Shown here in pieces: positions 10,001-18,124 of a DNA stretch of 64,000 nucleotides. The position numbers and the translations under genes are program-made. This DNA comes from Prevotella sp. (lineage in GTDB: Bacteria; Bacteroidota; Bacteroidia; Bacteroidales; Bacteroidaceae): positions 1 through 64,000 of the forward strand of contig JAFUFJ010000004.1 in NCBI GenBank assembly GCA_017469955.1, read 5' to 3'. The notes beneath the pieces were generated by a model. The model searched no databases. It was not told the DNA's origin and saw only the letters and a list, made by a program, of their open reading frames with translations. Numbering within the stretch: the stretch's first letter is position 1; the number at the start of each line of letters is the position of its first letter.

Positions 10001-10170
10001 ATCTGCAGAAACTTCGTGCCTACGTCAGCGGTACCAATCTCGTGACATTCACAGGATACAAGGGCTATGACCCTGACATTATCTGCACCTATGTATATGC
10101 ACAAGGCATCGACTGGGAGCAATATCCTTCCACACGTCAGATCAACTTCGGACTGCAGGTTACATTCTAA
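7099..10170 (+). CDS. SusC/RagA-family TonB-dependent outer-membrane transporter
   Basis: Encodes 1023 aa. After the signal peptide (ends LHAQ) comes a CarboxypepD_reg-like domain (VKGTVTDASTGEPLIGVTIK), then the linker VIGYGTQRKADLTGSV and a plug domain (GVGSFNTVGPLYVLDG, ASAAAIYGARGANGVILI), then a large beta-barrel ending INFGLQVTF with the expected terminal Phe. SusC proteins import oligosaccharides across the outer membrane using TonB energy, with a SusD lid. The susD gene follows after 20 bp. The ATG at 7099 gives a normal signal peptide; starting at 7027 would add a charged, unlikely extension. The transported glycan cannot be read from the sequence. Confidence 0.95.
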   Translation: MEKVSLFGKALLFLFLLIAPPVALHAQEVKGTVTDASTGEPLIGVTIKSLDTKAMAVTDFDGQYTISSQPNDRLQFSYVGYEEETVKVGTRRTVDVELKALVQSLNDIVVIGYGTQRKADLTGSVGVVDMEEAKKTAATNIYEMLQGQVPGISVSTTSQPGAMSHVQIRGVGSFNTVGPLYVLDGMIVNDVNHLNPNEIESMQVLKDASAAAIYGARGANGVILIETKKGKKGQPTLDVSATWSVADLPKKIDMMSTTDFMRYNEQAYLNANADWPGANYSSVNTGKYIPNTDWQKAAFQTGFTQDYNIMYAQGSDNVNMAIGAGYMDQKGVIEGPKYQRFTARMNADATYGILKIGYNSTFQHTISHETITGASNGGPFVGSTSMPPVIPVWDPFEPAQHKGDPGFGYGSQDFPTYASNPVGVQYSNDNLTVNNRIIANAFAELKLFKHFTYKLNFGVDAWFGRHKNIAHCYTTRMGSAEQRYDDVLTDNRDQRATTILDNTLTYQNSFGKHNLTALVGHTAEEVNWHWLEAQGYNQQVEGLYEISLVGTQNNMAGKPERRRQLSYIGRIDYNYDGKYLAQFNFRSDGSSKFGTNKRRGYFPSFSFGWRISEEKFWEPVKDVVDNLKLRASWGKVGDMQSLGNYSYIPTIDHSGPYEGYFAVFGPAGMETINYGATQSSKVNVDLGWETKTTTNIGVDFNMFNSRLFGSFEWFNAKSTDLLLNVPQSWATGISSLWTNYGEMRNRGIELMIGWRDKLKDFDYSISANLSTVRNKVLKMGDAYVQEGYTRSEVGRSISDFYLLKADGIFQSMDEILEYTTTLDDGSVRVIQPNAQPGDVKYIDVNGDGQIDDTDKDWCGSPLPKFELGFNVSLGYKGFDFNMLWAGRFGNKIYNERRASTLGFTVDNIPADATPWTWDNPSNTYPRMYANSTDNNKASDRFLEKGTYFRMKNIQLGYTLPSEITRKIYLQKLRAYVSGTNLVTFTGYKGYDPDIICTYVYAQGIDWEQYPSTRQINFGLQVTF

Positions 10171-10190
10171 ACACGAAAGGAGACATCAAT

Positions 10191-11810
10191 ATGAAAAAGA
10201 TTATCGTAAAAACAATAATAGCACTGTCGCTGCTCACGTCGTTTACCGCCTGCAGTGACGACTGGCTGAGCCTCGAAAATCCTTTCCAAGAGACTGCCGA
10301 CACGTTCTGGAAGACTTCAGATCAGTTCAACGAAGGTCTCTCTGCTGCCTACTCAACATGGCGTAGGCCGGGATATTTCAGCCGTTGGTTCCAGGTACTG
10401 ATGATCCTTCGAGGCGACGAAGGGTGGAGCGAAAGCCCTAACTCGGAGTTCCAGGCCGATGCAAACTTCATCATTTCGGCCTACAACTATAACAGTAATG
10501 AGGGACTTAACCTGCCATGGCAGGCCTTCTACAACAGCCTTTACTATGTGAATCAGGTGATTGACAACATGAATGACCACGGATACGACCTGTTTACACA
10601 GGAAGAAGCCGACCACATTCTTGGCCAAGCCTACTTTATTCGAGGCGTTGCCCACTGGTCAGTTGCCGGCATTTACGGCAAGGGACCCGTGCAAACCAGC
10701 TCGACAGAGAATGGATTCATCGGCACACAGGAAGACCTTTACAAGCAGGCTCTTGAGGATTTCACCGCAGCATCCGGACTGCTGCCTCTCTCATGGGACA
10801 GCGAAAACAAGGGAAGAGTGACCAAAGGCGGAGCATTAGGCATGATGGCCCGCATGAATATGCAGCTTGCAGGCATGAAGTGTCATCGCCCTTGGGATAC
10901 AGAAAACCAAGACCAGACGGCTGCAAACGCCTACTGGCAGGCTGCCAAGAAGAACATAGAAGACATATTTGCACTTGGAATCTACAGCCTTGTCCCCAAC
11001 TGGATGGACAACTTCACCGAGGCTAATGAGAACAACTCAGAATCACTCTTCGAGGTAAACTTCAAGGATGGTCTCATCAACGGTAAGGAAGTAGGACAGC
11101 AACGCCCGAAGTTCCTGGGCTTATACCTCAGCAGTGGCGAGGGTGCTTGGAACGATGGTTCGTCACGTGACTGGCTTCTTGACGAGTTCAACAAGGAACT
11201 TGACAAGGACGGTAACGTCGATATGCGCAAATTCCACACCCTCTTCTACTACGATGAGAATGAACCTCAGACCGCGACTGCTAACTATTATGGCAAGACT
11301 TGGCCAGAATGGTGCGCCTCAGAGGGCTTTGCCGGCATGGACTTCCCTCACAAATGCTACTGGAAAAAGTACACCAGCGTCGAGACAGACAACAAGTCTG
11401 AGGACTACGCTTCTGGTGCCAACATGCGAGTTTTGCGCCTTGCCGACGTCTATTTGATGTATGCTGAGGTGCTGAATGAGCTGAATGGCGACCGTAACAC
11501 CGCCGTTGAATACATCAACAAAGTACGCCGTCGCGTCAACATGGCTGACCTTGATGCCTCACGCTATCAGACATACGATGCCTTGCTCACCCAGATCAAA
11601 CACGAGCGACTGGTGGAACTTTGCGGAGAATGCACACGCTGGTTCGACTTAGACCGTTGGGGAGACCTCCACGATCAGGCAAAAGTAAACGAAATTGCCG
11701 AACGTGACCCCGACTTCTTGAACTACAAAGTCGGCAAGAACCATCTTTGGATCATCCCTAACCACGAGATAAACCTCTGGCCAGGGCTTACACAGAACGA
11801 CGGCTATTAA
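10191..11810 (+). CDS. SusD/RagB-family nutrient-binding outer-membrane lipoprotein
   Basis: Encodes 539 aa. A lipoprotein signal (LLTSFTACSDDWL, Cys near residue 21) is followed by a SusD N-terminal domain (NPFQETADTFWKTSDQFNEGLSAAYS) and TPR-like helices. The C-terminal signature is LADVYLMYAEVLNELNGDRNTAVEYINKVR and later ERLVELCGECTRWFDLDRW. SusD proteins cap the SusC barrel and bind the glycan at the cell surface. It lies 20 bp after susC and 23 bp before the next gene, in one operon. Carbohydrate specificity is unknown. Confidence 0.95.
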   Translation: MKKIIVKTIIALSLLTSFTACSDDWLSLENPFQETADTFWKTSDQFNEGLSAAYSTWRRPGYFSRWFQVLMILRGDEGWSESPNSEFQADANFIISAYNYNSNEGLNLPWQAFYNSLYYVNQVIDNMNDHGYDLFTQEEADHILGQAYFIRGVAHWSVAGIYGKGPVQTSSTENGFIGTQEDLYKQALEDFTAASGLLPLSWDSENKGRVTKGGALGMMARMNMQLAGMKCHRPWDTENQDQTAANAYWQAAKKNIEDIFALGIYSLVPNWMDNFTEANENNSESLFEVNFKDGLINGKEVGQQRPKFLGLYLSSGEGAWNDGSSRDWLLDEFNKELDKDGNVDMRKFHTLFYYDENEPQTATANYYGKTWPEWCASEGFAGMDFPHKCYWKKYTSVETDNKSEDYASGANMRVLRLADVYLMYAEVLNELNGDRNTAVEYINKVRRRVNMADLDASRYQTYDALLTQIKHERLVELCGECTRWFDLDRWGDLHDQAKVNEIAERDPDFLNYKVGKNHLWIIPNHEINLWPGLTQNDGY

Positions 11811-11833
11811 TTCTAATTAAAAGGAATATTGCA

Positions 11834-12907
11834 ATGAAAAAGATAATCAATATATTAGTAGCTGGTGCAGCTGCCATCATCTTGTTGCCCATATCGTACA
11901 GCTGTACGGACGTAGGTGGGGACGGTATTGACTCAGTATTGTGGGAAGGAAGCAAGAATCCCGAGAACACAAGCTACCGTAATCCCGTATGGGAACCGTC
12001 TCTTGAAGCAGGAACTCTGCTGAAAGGTTCAAGCATGTATGTTGCTCTTTCGGCAACAACCCAGTGGACAACCGGACTGACTAACTATTGTCCTGCTTTG
12101 ACTTCTGGCAATCTTATGACATGGTCGCGTGCCAATGACGGATTCAATTCCGACGCACTTCCCACATGGGGCGAGGGACGAATCAACTCTCTTAGTGCCG
12201 ACTATGCCCGCCTGAACCGTGTCCAGTTCTTCCTTTTCTACACCTTAGAGGGCAGCAACTCTATCGGCTATGCTGCCGCATCAAGTGGACAAGGCCCATA
12301 TACTGACAAGGGCGAGCTGCTCACAGCCGAGGAGCTTGGCGTGACATCGCTGCAAGATCCCTTCTTCATCGTCGTGGCAACCAACTATTATCTCTGCTAT
12401 ACAACAGAAGAAGGAACCTACATCCAGAAGGTCACTCTCAGGGGCAACACTGTCCCTGCAGCGACGGTAAGCCTGTCTGGAAAGCCGACAAAGATTGCCA
12501 GCACGGGCGACGTGGCTGTCTATCGCAAGGCAGCCGACGACGTATACCTGTTCACAACCGTCAAGAATGGCGACAAGACCGAGATACGTTATGGCCGTGC
12601 AAGCACCATCACCGGTCCTTATCTTGACAAGCAAGGTGCCAGTCTTGCCGATGGAAGCACGGGCGAACTGCTCATCGAAGGCGGTAGCGACATCATCAAT
12701 CCTGAGAACCCCATGCGTGCATTCCTCAACAGCGAGGGTAATCTTCTCTATGTAGCCTACAACGCTACTGAGGCAGGCAATGCCCAGATGAAGAGCGGAA
12801 GCGCCCGCAAACCGATGTTTGTCTCGCCTGTGGAATTTGGCGAAGACGGCTGGTTCAAGGCTTCAGTGACTGCCCAGAAGGGCTGGACATCACCCCGTTT
12901 CGAATAA
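11834..12907 (+). CDS. surface lipoprotein with GH43-like propeller features
   Basis: Encodes 357 aa with a lipoprotein signal (LLPISYSCTDV). Segments such as FFLFYTLEGSNSIGYAAAS, GPYTDKGELL, DPFFIVVATNYYLCYT, RYGRASTITGPYLDK and NLLYVAYNA follow the blade pattern of five-bladed GH43-type beta-propellers. I do not see a confident full set of catalytic acids, so it may bind glycan rather than cleave it. It is third in the susC-susD operon, the position often held by a surface glycan-binding lipoprotein or glycosidase. The fold inference is moderate and the activity uncertain. Confidence 0.6.
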   Translation: MKKIINILVAGAAAIILLPISYSCTDVGGDGIDSVLWEGSKNPENTSYRNPVWEPSLEAGTLLKGSSMYVALSATTQWTTGLTNYCPALTSGNLMTWSRANDGFNSDALPTWGEGRINSLSADYARLNRVQFFLFYTLEGSNSIGYAAASSGQGPYTDKGELLTAEELGVTSLQDPFFIVVATNYYLCYTTEEGTYIQKVTLRGNTVPAATVSLSGKPTKIASTGDVAVYRKAADDVYLFTTVKNGDKTEIRYGRASTITGPYLDKQGASLADGSTGELLIEGGSDIINPENPMRAFLNSEGNLLYVAYNATEAGNAQMKSGSARKPMFVSPVEFGEDGWFKASVTAQKGWTSPRFE

Positions 12908-12937
12908 TCATCAGCGTAAAACGAATTATCAACTCAT

Positions 12938-12974
12938 GAGAGAGGGAGCAGGCATGCTCCTGCTTCCCTTTCTC
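12938..12974 (+). terminator. hairpin between PUL genes
   Basis: GAGA-GGGAGCAGG pairs with CCTGCTTCCC-TCTC across a short loop. It lies between the GH43-like lipoprotein gene and the VCBS gene and could be a partial terminator or a processing site that sets different levels for the two parts of the operon. Confidence 0.5.
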
Positions 12975-13001
12975 CTTATTATTAACTAACAACCAATATT
13001 T

Positions 13002-14897
13002 ATGAAGAAAATCTTTACTTTAGCAGTAGTTGCTTGCATGTCTCTTGGCGTGTCAGCACAAAACAGCTTGTCTCGCGTTGACAAAAACATCGTGATGGAC
13101 TATGCTGGAGGTTGTGAGATCGACCTTGACAACGACGGACTTAAGGAAGCCATTGTTGCCGGTTGGTCACGTGATGCCGCGTTAGGTTTCGTCGGCGAAG
13201 ACATCGATGGCAATGAGGTTCAGACAGAAGACCAGGCTTGGGTTCTGAAGTATGACGGCACCGACTATGCCGCTTCTCAGTTCTTCAAGACCGTGGGAAT
13301 GCGCGGACACATCATCCCTGCCGACTTCAACGGTGACGGCAACATCGACCTTTTCTTGTCAGGCGAGCGCTTTGACTTCCCCGGTGTGTATCTGAACGAC
13401 GGCAATGGCAACTTTGCCCTCGACGAGAACTATGCCATCCTCAATGCCTTTGAGGAAGAGATTGAGTGGTATCCCCGTGGTGTTGACGTAGCCGACTTCA
13501 ACGCAGACGGTCTTCCCGATGTCGTCGGAATGGGCTGGAGCAACGCACATAACAACCGTCAGGACAACTGCGGCGTTGCCATCAACAACGGCGACGGTAC
13601 CTTTACTCTGCGTGCTACCGACGTAATGGGCGACGGCGACGTGAACTATGACTTCGCCCTTGCTACCATTCGTGCCTATGACCTCAACAATGACGGCTAT
13701 GCAGACATCCTTGTTCAGGGTAACGTTGACAACAGCGGCGACCTGAGTGACATCCAACAGGGCCGTACTTTCCAGGTCTACATCAACGTAGGCAAGGAGA
13801 CTGATCCGGAAGAAGTGGTAAGCTTCTACAACATCAACATCGCTGACGACGTGTCTCATCACTATGGAAACGGCAACATCCTTGTCGCTGACTTCAACAA
13901 CGATGGCACACCTGACATCTACGTAACCGGTGAGGCTCCTCAGGATGCCGGTGCCGTTGGCCTGGCTGACCAGTGGGACTACATCCCCCAATTGCTGACC
14001 GGTAAGATCACCGTTGAGGACGGTATGGCAACAGTTGGCTACACTGAGAACACTCAGTTGGCCCTCCGTCGCAACAACATCAAGGTGCTTAGCTCTACAA
14101 ATGTGGGCATCCGCGCCATCGACTACAATGCCGACGGTTACTACGACGTGCTGACTTTCGGATGGTGCACAGGCCTTCCCGACGGCACACCCAACACCCA
14201 GGCAGCATGGCTTCTGAAGGGTAGCGACCGTGGTCTGACCGACTACAGCCGCATTCCCGGTGCTTCTGAGCAGGCAGTTCTGTTCCTTGACTATGGTGTA
14301 GAGGGAGCTCTCAACTACCTGATGACCGGCTATCACGGCGACAATACCTACTTCACCGGCGAAGACAACGGCCTTCCCACGGGACGTAACTGCGCCTTCA
14401 CGAAGAATCCTTACGAGGTTGCTGCCCGTCCAGACGCACCTACCGGCCTGAATGCCGAGGTCAATGGCAACAAGGTTGCCCTCACTTGGACTCCAGCCGC
14501 TTCTTCTCTGAAGAACGTGACCTATGAAGTTTACCTCAAGAACACTGCCACTGGCAAGTTCTACAACAACGTGACTTCGTTCGTAGGCGGTGAGAAAGAC
14601 GGCGTGCGCAAGGTCGTTCGTCCAGGCAATGCCTACATGGCTACCAGCTTAGAACTCAACCTTCCCGACGGAACATATGAGTGGGGCGTGCAGACAGTCA
14701 ATGCTGCAGAGCGCGGTTCTGTATTTGCCAACGGCGGTACCATCAGCGTTGGTCAAGACGGTATCAGCGAGAAGACAGCCGAGGCTGCTGTTGAAGCCGT
14801 GCGCTACAATGCCCTTGGCCAGCAGGTTTCAGCCCAGAAGGGTGTGAACCTCGTTAAGATGACCGACGGCAGCGTTCAGAAAGTTATCGTCAAATAA
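13002..14897 (+). CDS. secreted FG-GAP/VCBS repeat protein with fibronectin-like domain
   Basis: Encodes 631 aa with a signal peptide (ends GVSAQ). At least six calcium-loop repeats are readable: DLDNDGLKEAI, DFNGDGNIDLF, DFNADGLPDVV, DLNNDGYADIL, DFNNDGTPDIY and DYNADGYYDVL. This is the pattern of an integrin-like seven-bladed FG-GAP/VCBS propeller. A fibronectin type III-like domain (PDAPTGLNAEVNGNKVALTWTPA) follows near residue 480, and the tail YNALGQQVS-QKVIVK resembles a type IX cargo tail. It is likely an exported surface protein that binds glycan or a partner protein. It is carried with the susC-susD operon but follows a hairpin. The long antisense open frame here is a by-product of the repeats. 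Confidence 0.8.
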   Translation: MKKIFTLAVVACMSLGVSAQNSLSRVDKNIVMDYAGGCEIDLDNDGLKEAIVAGWSRDAALGFVGEDIDGNEVQTEDQAWVLKYDGTDYAASQFFKTVGMRGHIIPADFNGDGNIDLFLSGERFDFPGVYLNDGNGNFALDENYAILNAFEEEIEWYPRGVDVADFNADGLPDVVGMGWSNAHNNRQDNCGVAINNGDGTFTLRATDVMGDGDVNYDFALATIRAYDLNNDGYADILVQGNVDNSGDLSDIQQGRTFQVYINVGKETDPEEVVSFYNINIADDVSHHYGNGNILVADFNNDGTPDIYVTGEAPQDAGAVGLADQWDYIPQLLTGKITVEDGMATVGYTENTQLALRRNNIKVLSSTNVGIRAIDYNADGYYDVLTFGWCTGLPDGTPNTQAAWLLKGSDRGLTDYSRIPGASEQAVLFLDYGVEGALNYLMTGYHGDNTYFTGEDNGLPTGRNCAFTKNPYEVAARPDAPTGLNAEVNGNKVALTWTPAASSLKNVTYEVYLKNTATGKFYNNVTSFVGGEKDGVRKVVRPGNAYMATSLELNLPDGTYEWGVQTVNAAERGSVFANGGTISVGQDGISEKTAEAAVEAVRYNALGQQVSAQKGVNLVKMTDGSVQKVIVK

Positions 14898-14932
14898 TCC
14901 TTCCTTTTAGGAATTTCATATTCACAAGTGAG

Positions 14933-14972
14933 GCGCAGGGGCTGTGAGAACAGCGGTTCTGCGCCTTTTTTC
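14933..14972 (+). terminator. intrinsic terminator after VCBS gene
   Basis: GGCGCAG pairs with CTGCGCC, with an inner CTGT-gaga-ACAG stem, followed by TTTTTT. Confidence 0.85.
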
Positions 14973-15043
14973 GCGGCATGACGCGCCGTCTGCCAAGAGG
15001 TGACGGCAGCCCATTCTCGCCTCCACTCCCCGCCCTTCACTCT

Positions 15044-15150
15044 GAGAAAGCTTAGGTTTCAGCCCGAGAAATCATAGCTTTATGGGCGAGAAAGGATAGC
15101 TTTCTGAGGAAGAAAGCTAAGACTTCTCACCCTGAACCCATAGCTTTCTT
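15044..15150. repeat. modular 22-bp-period palindrome array A4 (5 modules)
   Basis: Five 19-bp modules with spacers ccc, ggc, agg, acc. The outer modules are GAGAAAGCTTAGGTTTCAG and CTGAACCCATAGCTTTCTT. It lies between the VCBS terminator and the next promoter. The rest of 14973-15266 shows nothing else. Confidence 0.85.
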
Positions 15151-15266
15151 GCGCAGAAAGTCTGCGGAAAGAAGCATCAAGAGCCGTCAGTCACGATTTG
15201 ATTTCGGCCCTCCCGGCCCTCGAACAGGGCTAATTTTCATTTATTTCAGTTAATTTATATCGAATG

Positions 15267-15299
15267 TTTCGTGGTTTTAAAGGTTATTGCGTACCTTTG
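15267..15299 (+). promoter_or_regulatory. promoter TTTC-N21-TACCTTTG
   Basis: The -7 box TACCTTTG (15292-15299) has a near-consensus -33 TTTC 21 bp upstream. It lies 60 bp before the 15360 gene, so the second part of the locus probably has its own promoter. Confidence 0.65.
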
Positions 15300-15359
15300 T
15301 AACGTGGAAATTACGTCCTTCAGACAATCCGTAAAGAAACTAACAACAGAACAGAAAAC

Positions 15360-15944
15360 ATGAGAAAGATCGCGTTAATGCTGCTGCTTGCAGCCCTTTC
15401 CTGCCAGCTGAGCGCACAGACCGTCATCGACATCTCCGTCGAACAGTATCCACCTCTGCAGGTCATTGCCTCCACTGTCAACATTGAACTGCCTGCCGAC
15501 GGGCTCACCGTGGGCAGCGACATCGCCGTAGAAGGCGGTGACGGCAACTATACATACACATGGACTGACAGCCAGAACAACGTGCTCGGCCGTGAGAAGA
15601 CCTACCACATCAACTCGGCAGGCAACTACTATCTCGTCGTCACCGACGGCAAAGGCTGCACCGTTTCGACCCTCTTCACGGCCAGCGGAGAGACCGCCGT
15701 CAACGGCATCCGCCAAGGAAACAGCTCGATAAGCGTCACTGGCAACACCCTCTTTGTCAGCTTCAGCCGGCAAGCTTCGCAAGTAAGGCTCACCGACACC
15801 GCCGGCCGTCTCGTGCTGAAAGAGACCCGCCTGCCCGCAGAAGGCACAGCCACCATCGACATCACCAGCCTGCCTCAGGGCGTATATATTGTGGCCTGCG
15901 TCTATCCCGACGGCCAGACCTACGCCGGAAAAATCACCAAATAG
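15360..15944 (+). CDS. small secreted SprB-repeat-like protein with type IX tail
   Basis: Encodes 194 aa with a signal peptide (ends QLSAQ). Residues 60-105 (EGGDGNYTYTWTDSQNN then AGNYYLVVTDGKGCT) match the SprB/PKD-like repeat pattern of Bacteroidetes adhesins. The C-terminal 75 residues look like a type A type IX sorting domain (VRLTDTAGRLVLKE, ITSLPQGVYIVAC, YAGKITK). It is likely exported and surface attached. It opens a three-gene group with the Asp-box protein 31 bp downstream. A small adhesion or scaffold role is an inference. Confidence 0.7.
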   Translation: MRKIALMLLLAALSCQLSAQTVIDISVEQYPPLQVIASTVNIELPADGLTVGSDIAVEGGDGNYTYTWTDSQNNVLGREKTYHINSAGNYYLVVTDGKGCTVSTLFTASGETAVNGIRQGNSSISVTGNTLFVSFSRQASQVRLTDTAGRLVLKETRLPAEGTATIDITSLPQGVYIVACVYPDGQTYAGKITK

Positions 15945-15975
15945 CCCATCACATCCACCTATACCGACAACGACT

Positions 15976-18012
15976 ATGAACCGCAGACTATACATTCTCA
16001 TCGCATTCGCCGCATGCGCCATCGCCATGCAGGCACAGAACACCTATCACCACTATGCCAAGTCGGCAGCCAACGTCACGCTGCAGCTCAATTGGAAGAC
16101 CGACAACTACGGCACCATACAGTGGCAACGCTCCCAAGACCAGGGCACGACATGGACCGACCTGAGCAACGCCGTCAAGCCTTCCTACACCTTCAAGGCC
16201 GGCAACTCGGGCACCTACTACTACCGTGTGGTCGTCAACGGCGACGAAGCCTGCGAACCTATCGCCGAAACCCACGTGATCAGCGTAGCAAACTTCACCA
16301 CGACACTCGTCCAAGCCTACTCGACATCTGCCCTCTTCGAGATATCCGGACTCAACATCCCGGCCGAAGACATCGCCGACTACGGCTTTGCCGTCAACTA
16401 TAACGGACTTAGCCGCACCTTCTCAAGCATGCCAAGGACATCAGAAGGCAGCACCATCCCCGGCGGAGAAACCTTTGAGATGACCTGCAAAAACCTCTTG
16501 CCCAACCGAAACTACTCCGTCAGAGTATACTTCAAAACCCGTGACGGATCGCTCATCCTCGGCACAGGCAAGCTCGTCAAGACCACCATCGGCCTCGAAT
16601 GGTCGACAGAAGACTGGGTCATCACCAAGAACACCGTGCGCCCTCGCTTTCTGCTTAGCGGCAATGTAGGGTCAACACCACAGATGAAGTTCGAGTTCGG
16701 CACCAAAGATCACATGCAGACCTACAGCGTAAGCGCCGTTTCAGGATCGACAGATGTCTATCAGACTGCTACCATAAGAGGACTGAAACCCTCCACCGAC
16801 TACATCGCAAGAGTGACCACCGACATCGACGGCGAAGAGCAAGTCATCGAGAAAACCGTGCGCACCATGACCGACTACAGCACCTATGAAGTCGACGAAG
16901 ATGTCGTATCGCCCACACATCGCATCACATGGGACGCCAAACGCACCCTCATCCAGCTCAACCCCAGCAACATACAAGCCGAATATCCCCGCATGATCAG
17001 AATCAGCAGCGACTCGCTCCTGCTCGCCTATCATGGCGGTGACGGCTCAGGAAAAGGCGTCGACCACTGGTTGAACATCTACCTTCAGCGCTCGACCGAC
17101 AACGGAAAAACATGGTCAGACCCAGAGAAGATCATGGACAAGACCAAGACTTGGACCACCAACGGATGGTATCGATTCACCAATCCCGAACTCATCAAGC
17201 TGCAAAACGGATGGATCGTCATGACCTTCACAGGCAATGCCAACCCTGAAACCAACCAGAACTGCCAGGTACTCGTCATGATATCGAAGGACGGAGGCAA
17301 CACATGGGGCGATCCTATCACCGTCATGCGGGGCAGAACCTGGGAGCCGATGATCGTACAACTGCCCGGAGGCGAACTTGAACTCTTCGTATCCAGCGAG
17401 GCAGCATGGTGGAACAACGGCAGCGCCTCTAACCAAGAAATACGATTTGCACGCTCAACCGACAACGGACTGACCTGGACTGAGAGCCAGAGAGCCAGCT
17501 ACAACCCCAATGCAAGAGATGGAATGCCGGTCGGAGTGGTGCTGCAAGGCAACAAGGGAGTGCTCTTCTCCATCGAAAGTCCGGGCACGAGCTACACCCC
17601 TTCCTTGCTCCATCGCAACCTGAACGGCGAATGGGAAAGCGGAGAGTGGGACCACGTGCAGGACTCAGAGCGATGGGTGAACACCAACCTTCAGGGCGGT
17701 TGCGCCCCGCACATGATACAGTTGCCCACGGGAGAGATCGTCATGGCTGCCCACTTAAGTCAGGCAGGCAGCGTTTGGCAGACATGTCGGTCGCAGGTAT
17801 CCATCGGCGATAACACCGGACACAACTTCACAAGTCGCACTGTTCCCTTCCCAACCTCGGTCATGCCTACCGGTCAAGGAGCCTACTATAGCTCCCTTTT
17901 CCTGAAAGACGAGACCACCATTTGGCTCATCATCTCTCACAGTACTTACGACGGAACAACCTGTGTAAACAACAAAATAGAATACCTTGAAGGGAAAATC
18001 AGCAGCCGTTAA
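15976..18012 (+). CDS. secreted Asp-box (BNR) six-bladed propeller, sialidase/exo-arabinanase-like
   Basis: Encodes 678 aa with a signal peptide (ends AMQAQ). The N-terminal 280 residues hold Ig/fibronectin-like beta domains. The C-terminal half carries Asp-boxes STDNGKTWS, SKDGGNTWG and STDNGLTWT, the signature of sialidase-type propellers (GH33, GH93 and relatives). The segment AEYPRMIRISSDSLLLAY is typical of the first blade in BNR exo-hydrolases. I could not place the arginine triad needed to call it a sialidase. It belongs to the polysaccharide locus, where it may cleave or bind terminal sugars. The ATG at 15976 is chosen because the signal peptide begins there. Confidence 0.7.
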   Translation: MNRRLYILIAFAACAIAMQAQNTYHHYAKSAANVTLQLNWKTDNYGTIQWQRSQDQGTTWTDLSNAVKPSYTFKAGNSGTYYYRVVVNGDEACEPIAETHVISVANFTTTLVQAYSTSALFEISGLNIPAEDIADYGFAVNYNGLSRTFSSMPRTSEGSTIPGGETFEMTCKNLLPNRNYSVRVYFKTRDGSLILGTGKLVKTTIGLEWSTEDWVITKNTVRPRFLLSGNVGSTPQMKFEFGTKDHMQTYSVSAVSGSTDVYQTATIRGLKPSTDYIARVTTDIDGEEQVIEKTVRTMTDYSTYEVDEDVVSPTHRITWDAKRTLIQLNPSNIQAEYPRMIRISSDSLLLAYHGGDGSGKGVDHWLNIYLQRSTDNGKTWSDPEKIMDKTKTWTTNGWYRFTNPELIKLQNGWIVMTFTGNANPETNQNCQVLVMISKDGGNTWGDPITVMRGRTWEPMIVQLPGGELELFVSSEAAWWNNGSASNQEIRFARSTDNGLTWTESQRASYNPNARDGMPVGVVLQGNKGVLFSIESPGTSYTPSLLHRNLNGEWESGEWDHVQDSERWVNTNLQGGCAPHMIQLPTGEIVMAAHLSQAGSVWQTCRSQVSIGDNTGHNFTSRTVPFPTSVMPTGQGAYYSSLFLKDETTIWLIISHSTYDGTTCVNNKIEYLEGKISSR

Positions 18013-18124
18013 GGACGGAAAGGCTTCCGAAAGCTGACGACATGGCTCTGCGATGCCTGAGAGAACGCAAAGACACCGCAGCCACACCACAACGGAAAAC
18101 AAACCAATCAACAAGCATATCACA

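Noticed and set aside
13359-14336. A 325-codon antisense ORF
   Set aside because: It is opposite the calcium-loop repeats of the VCBS protein, whose codon pattern leaves the other strand open. It has no sensible domain.
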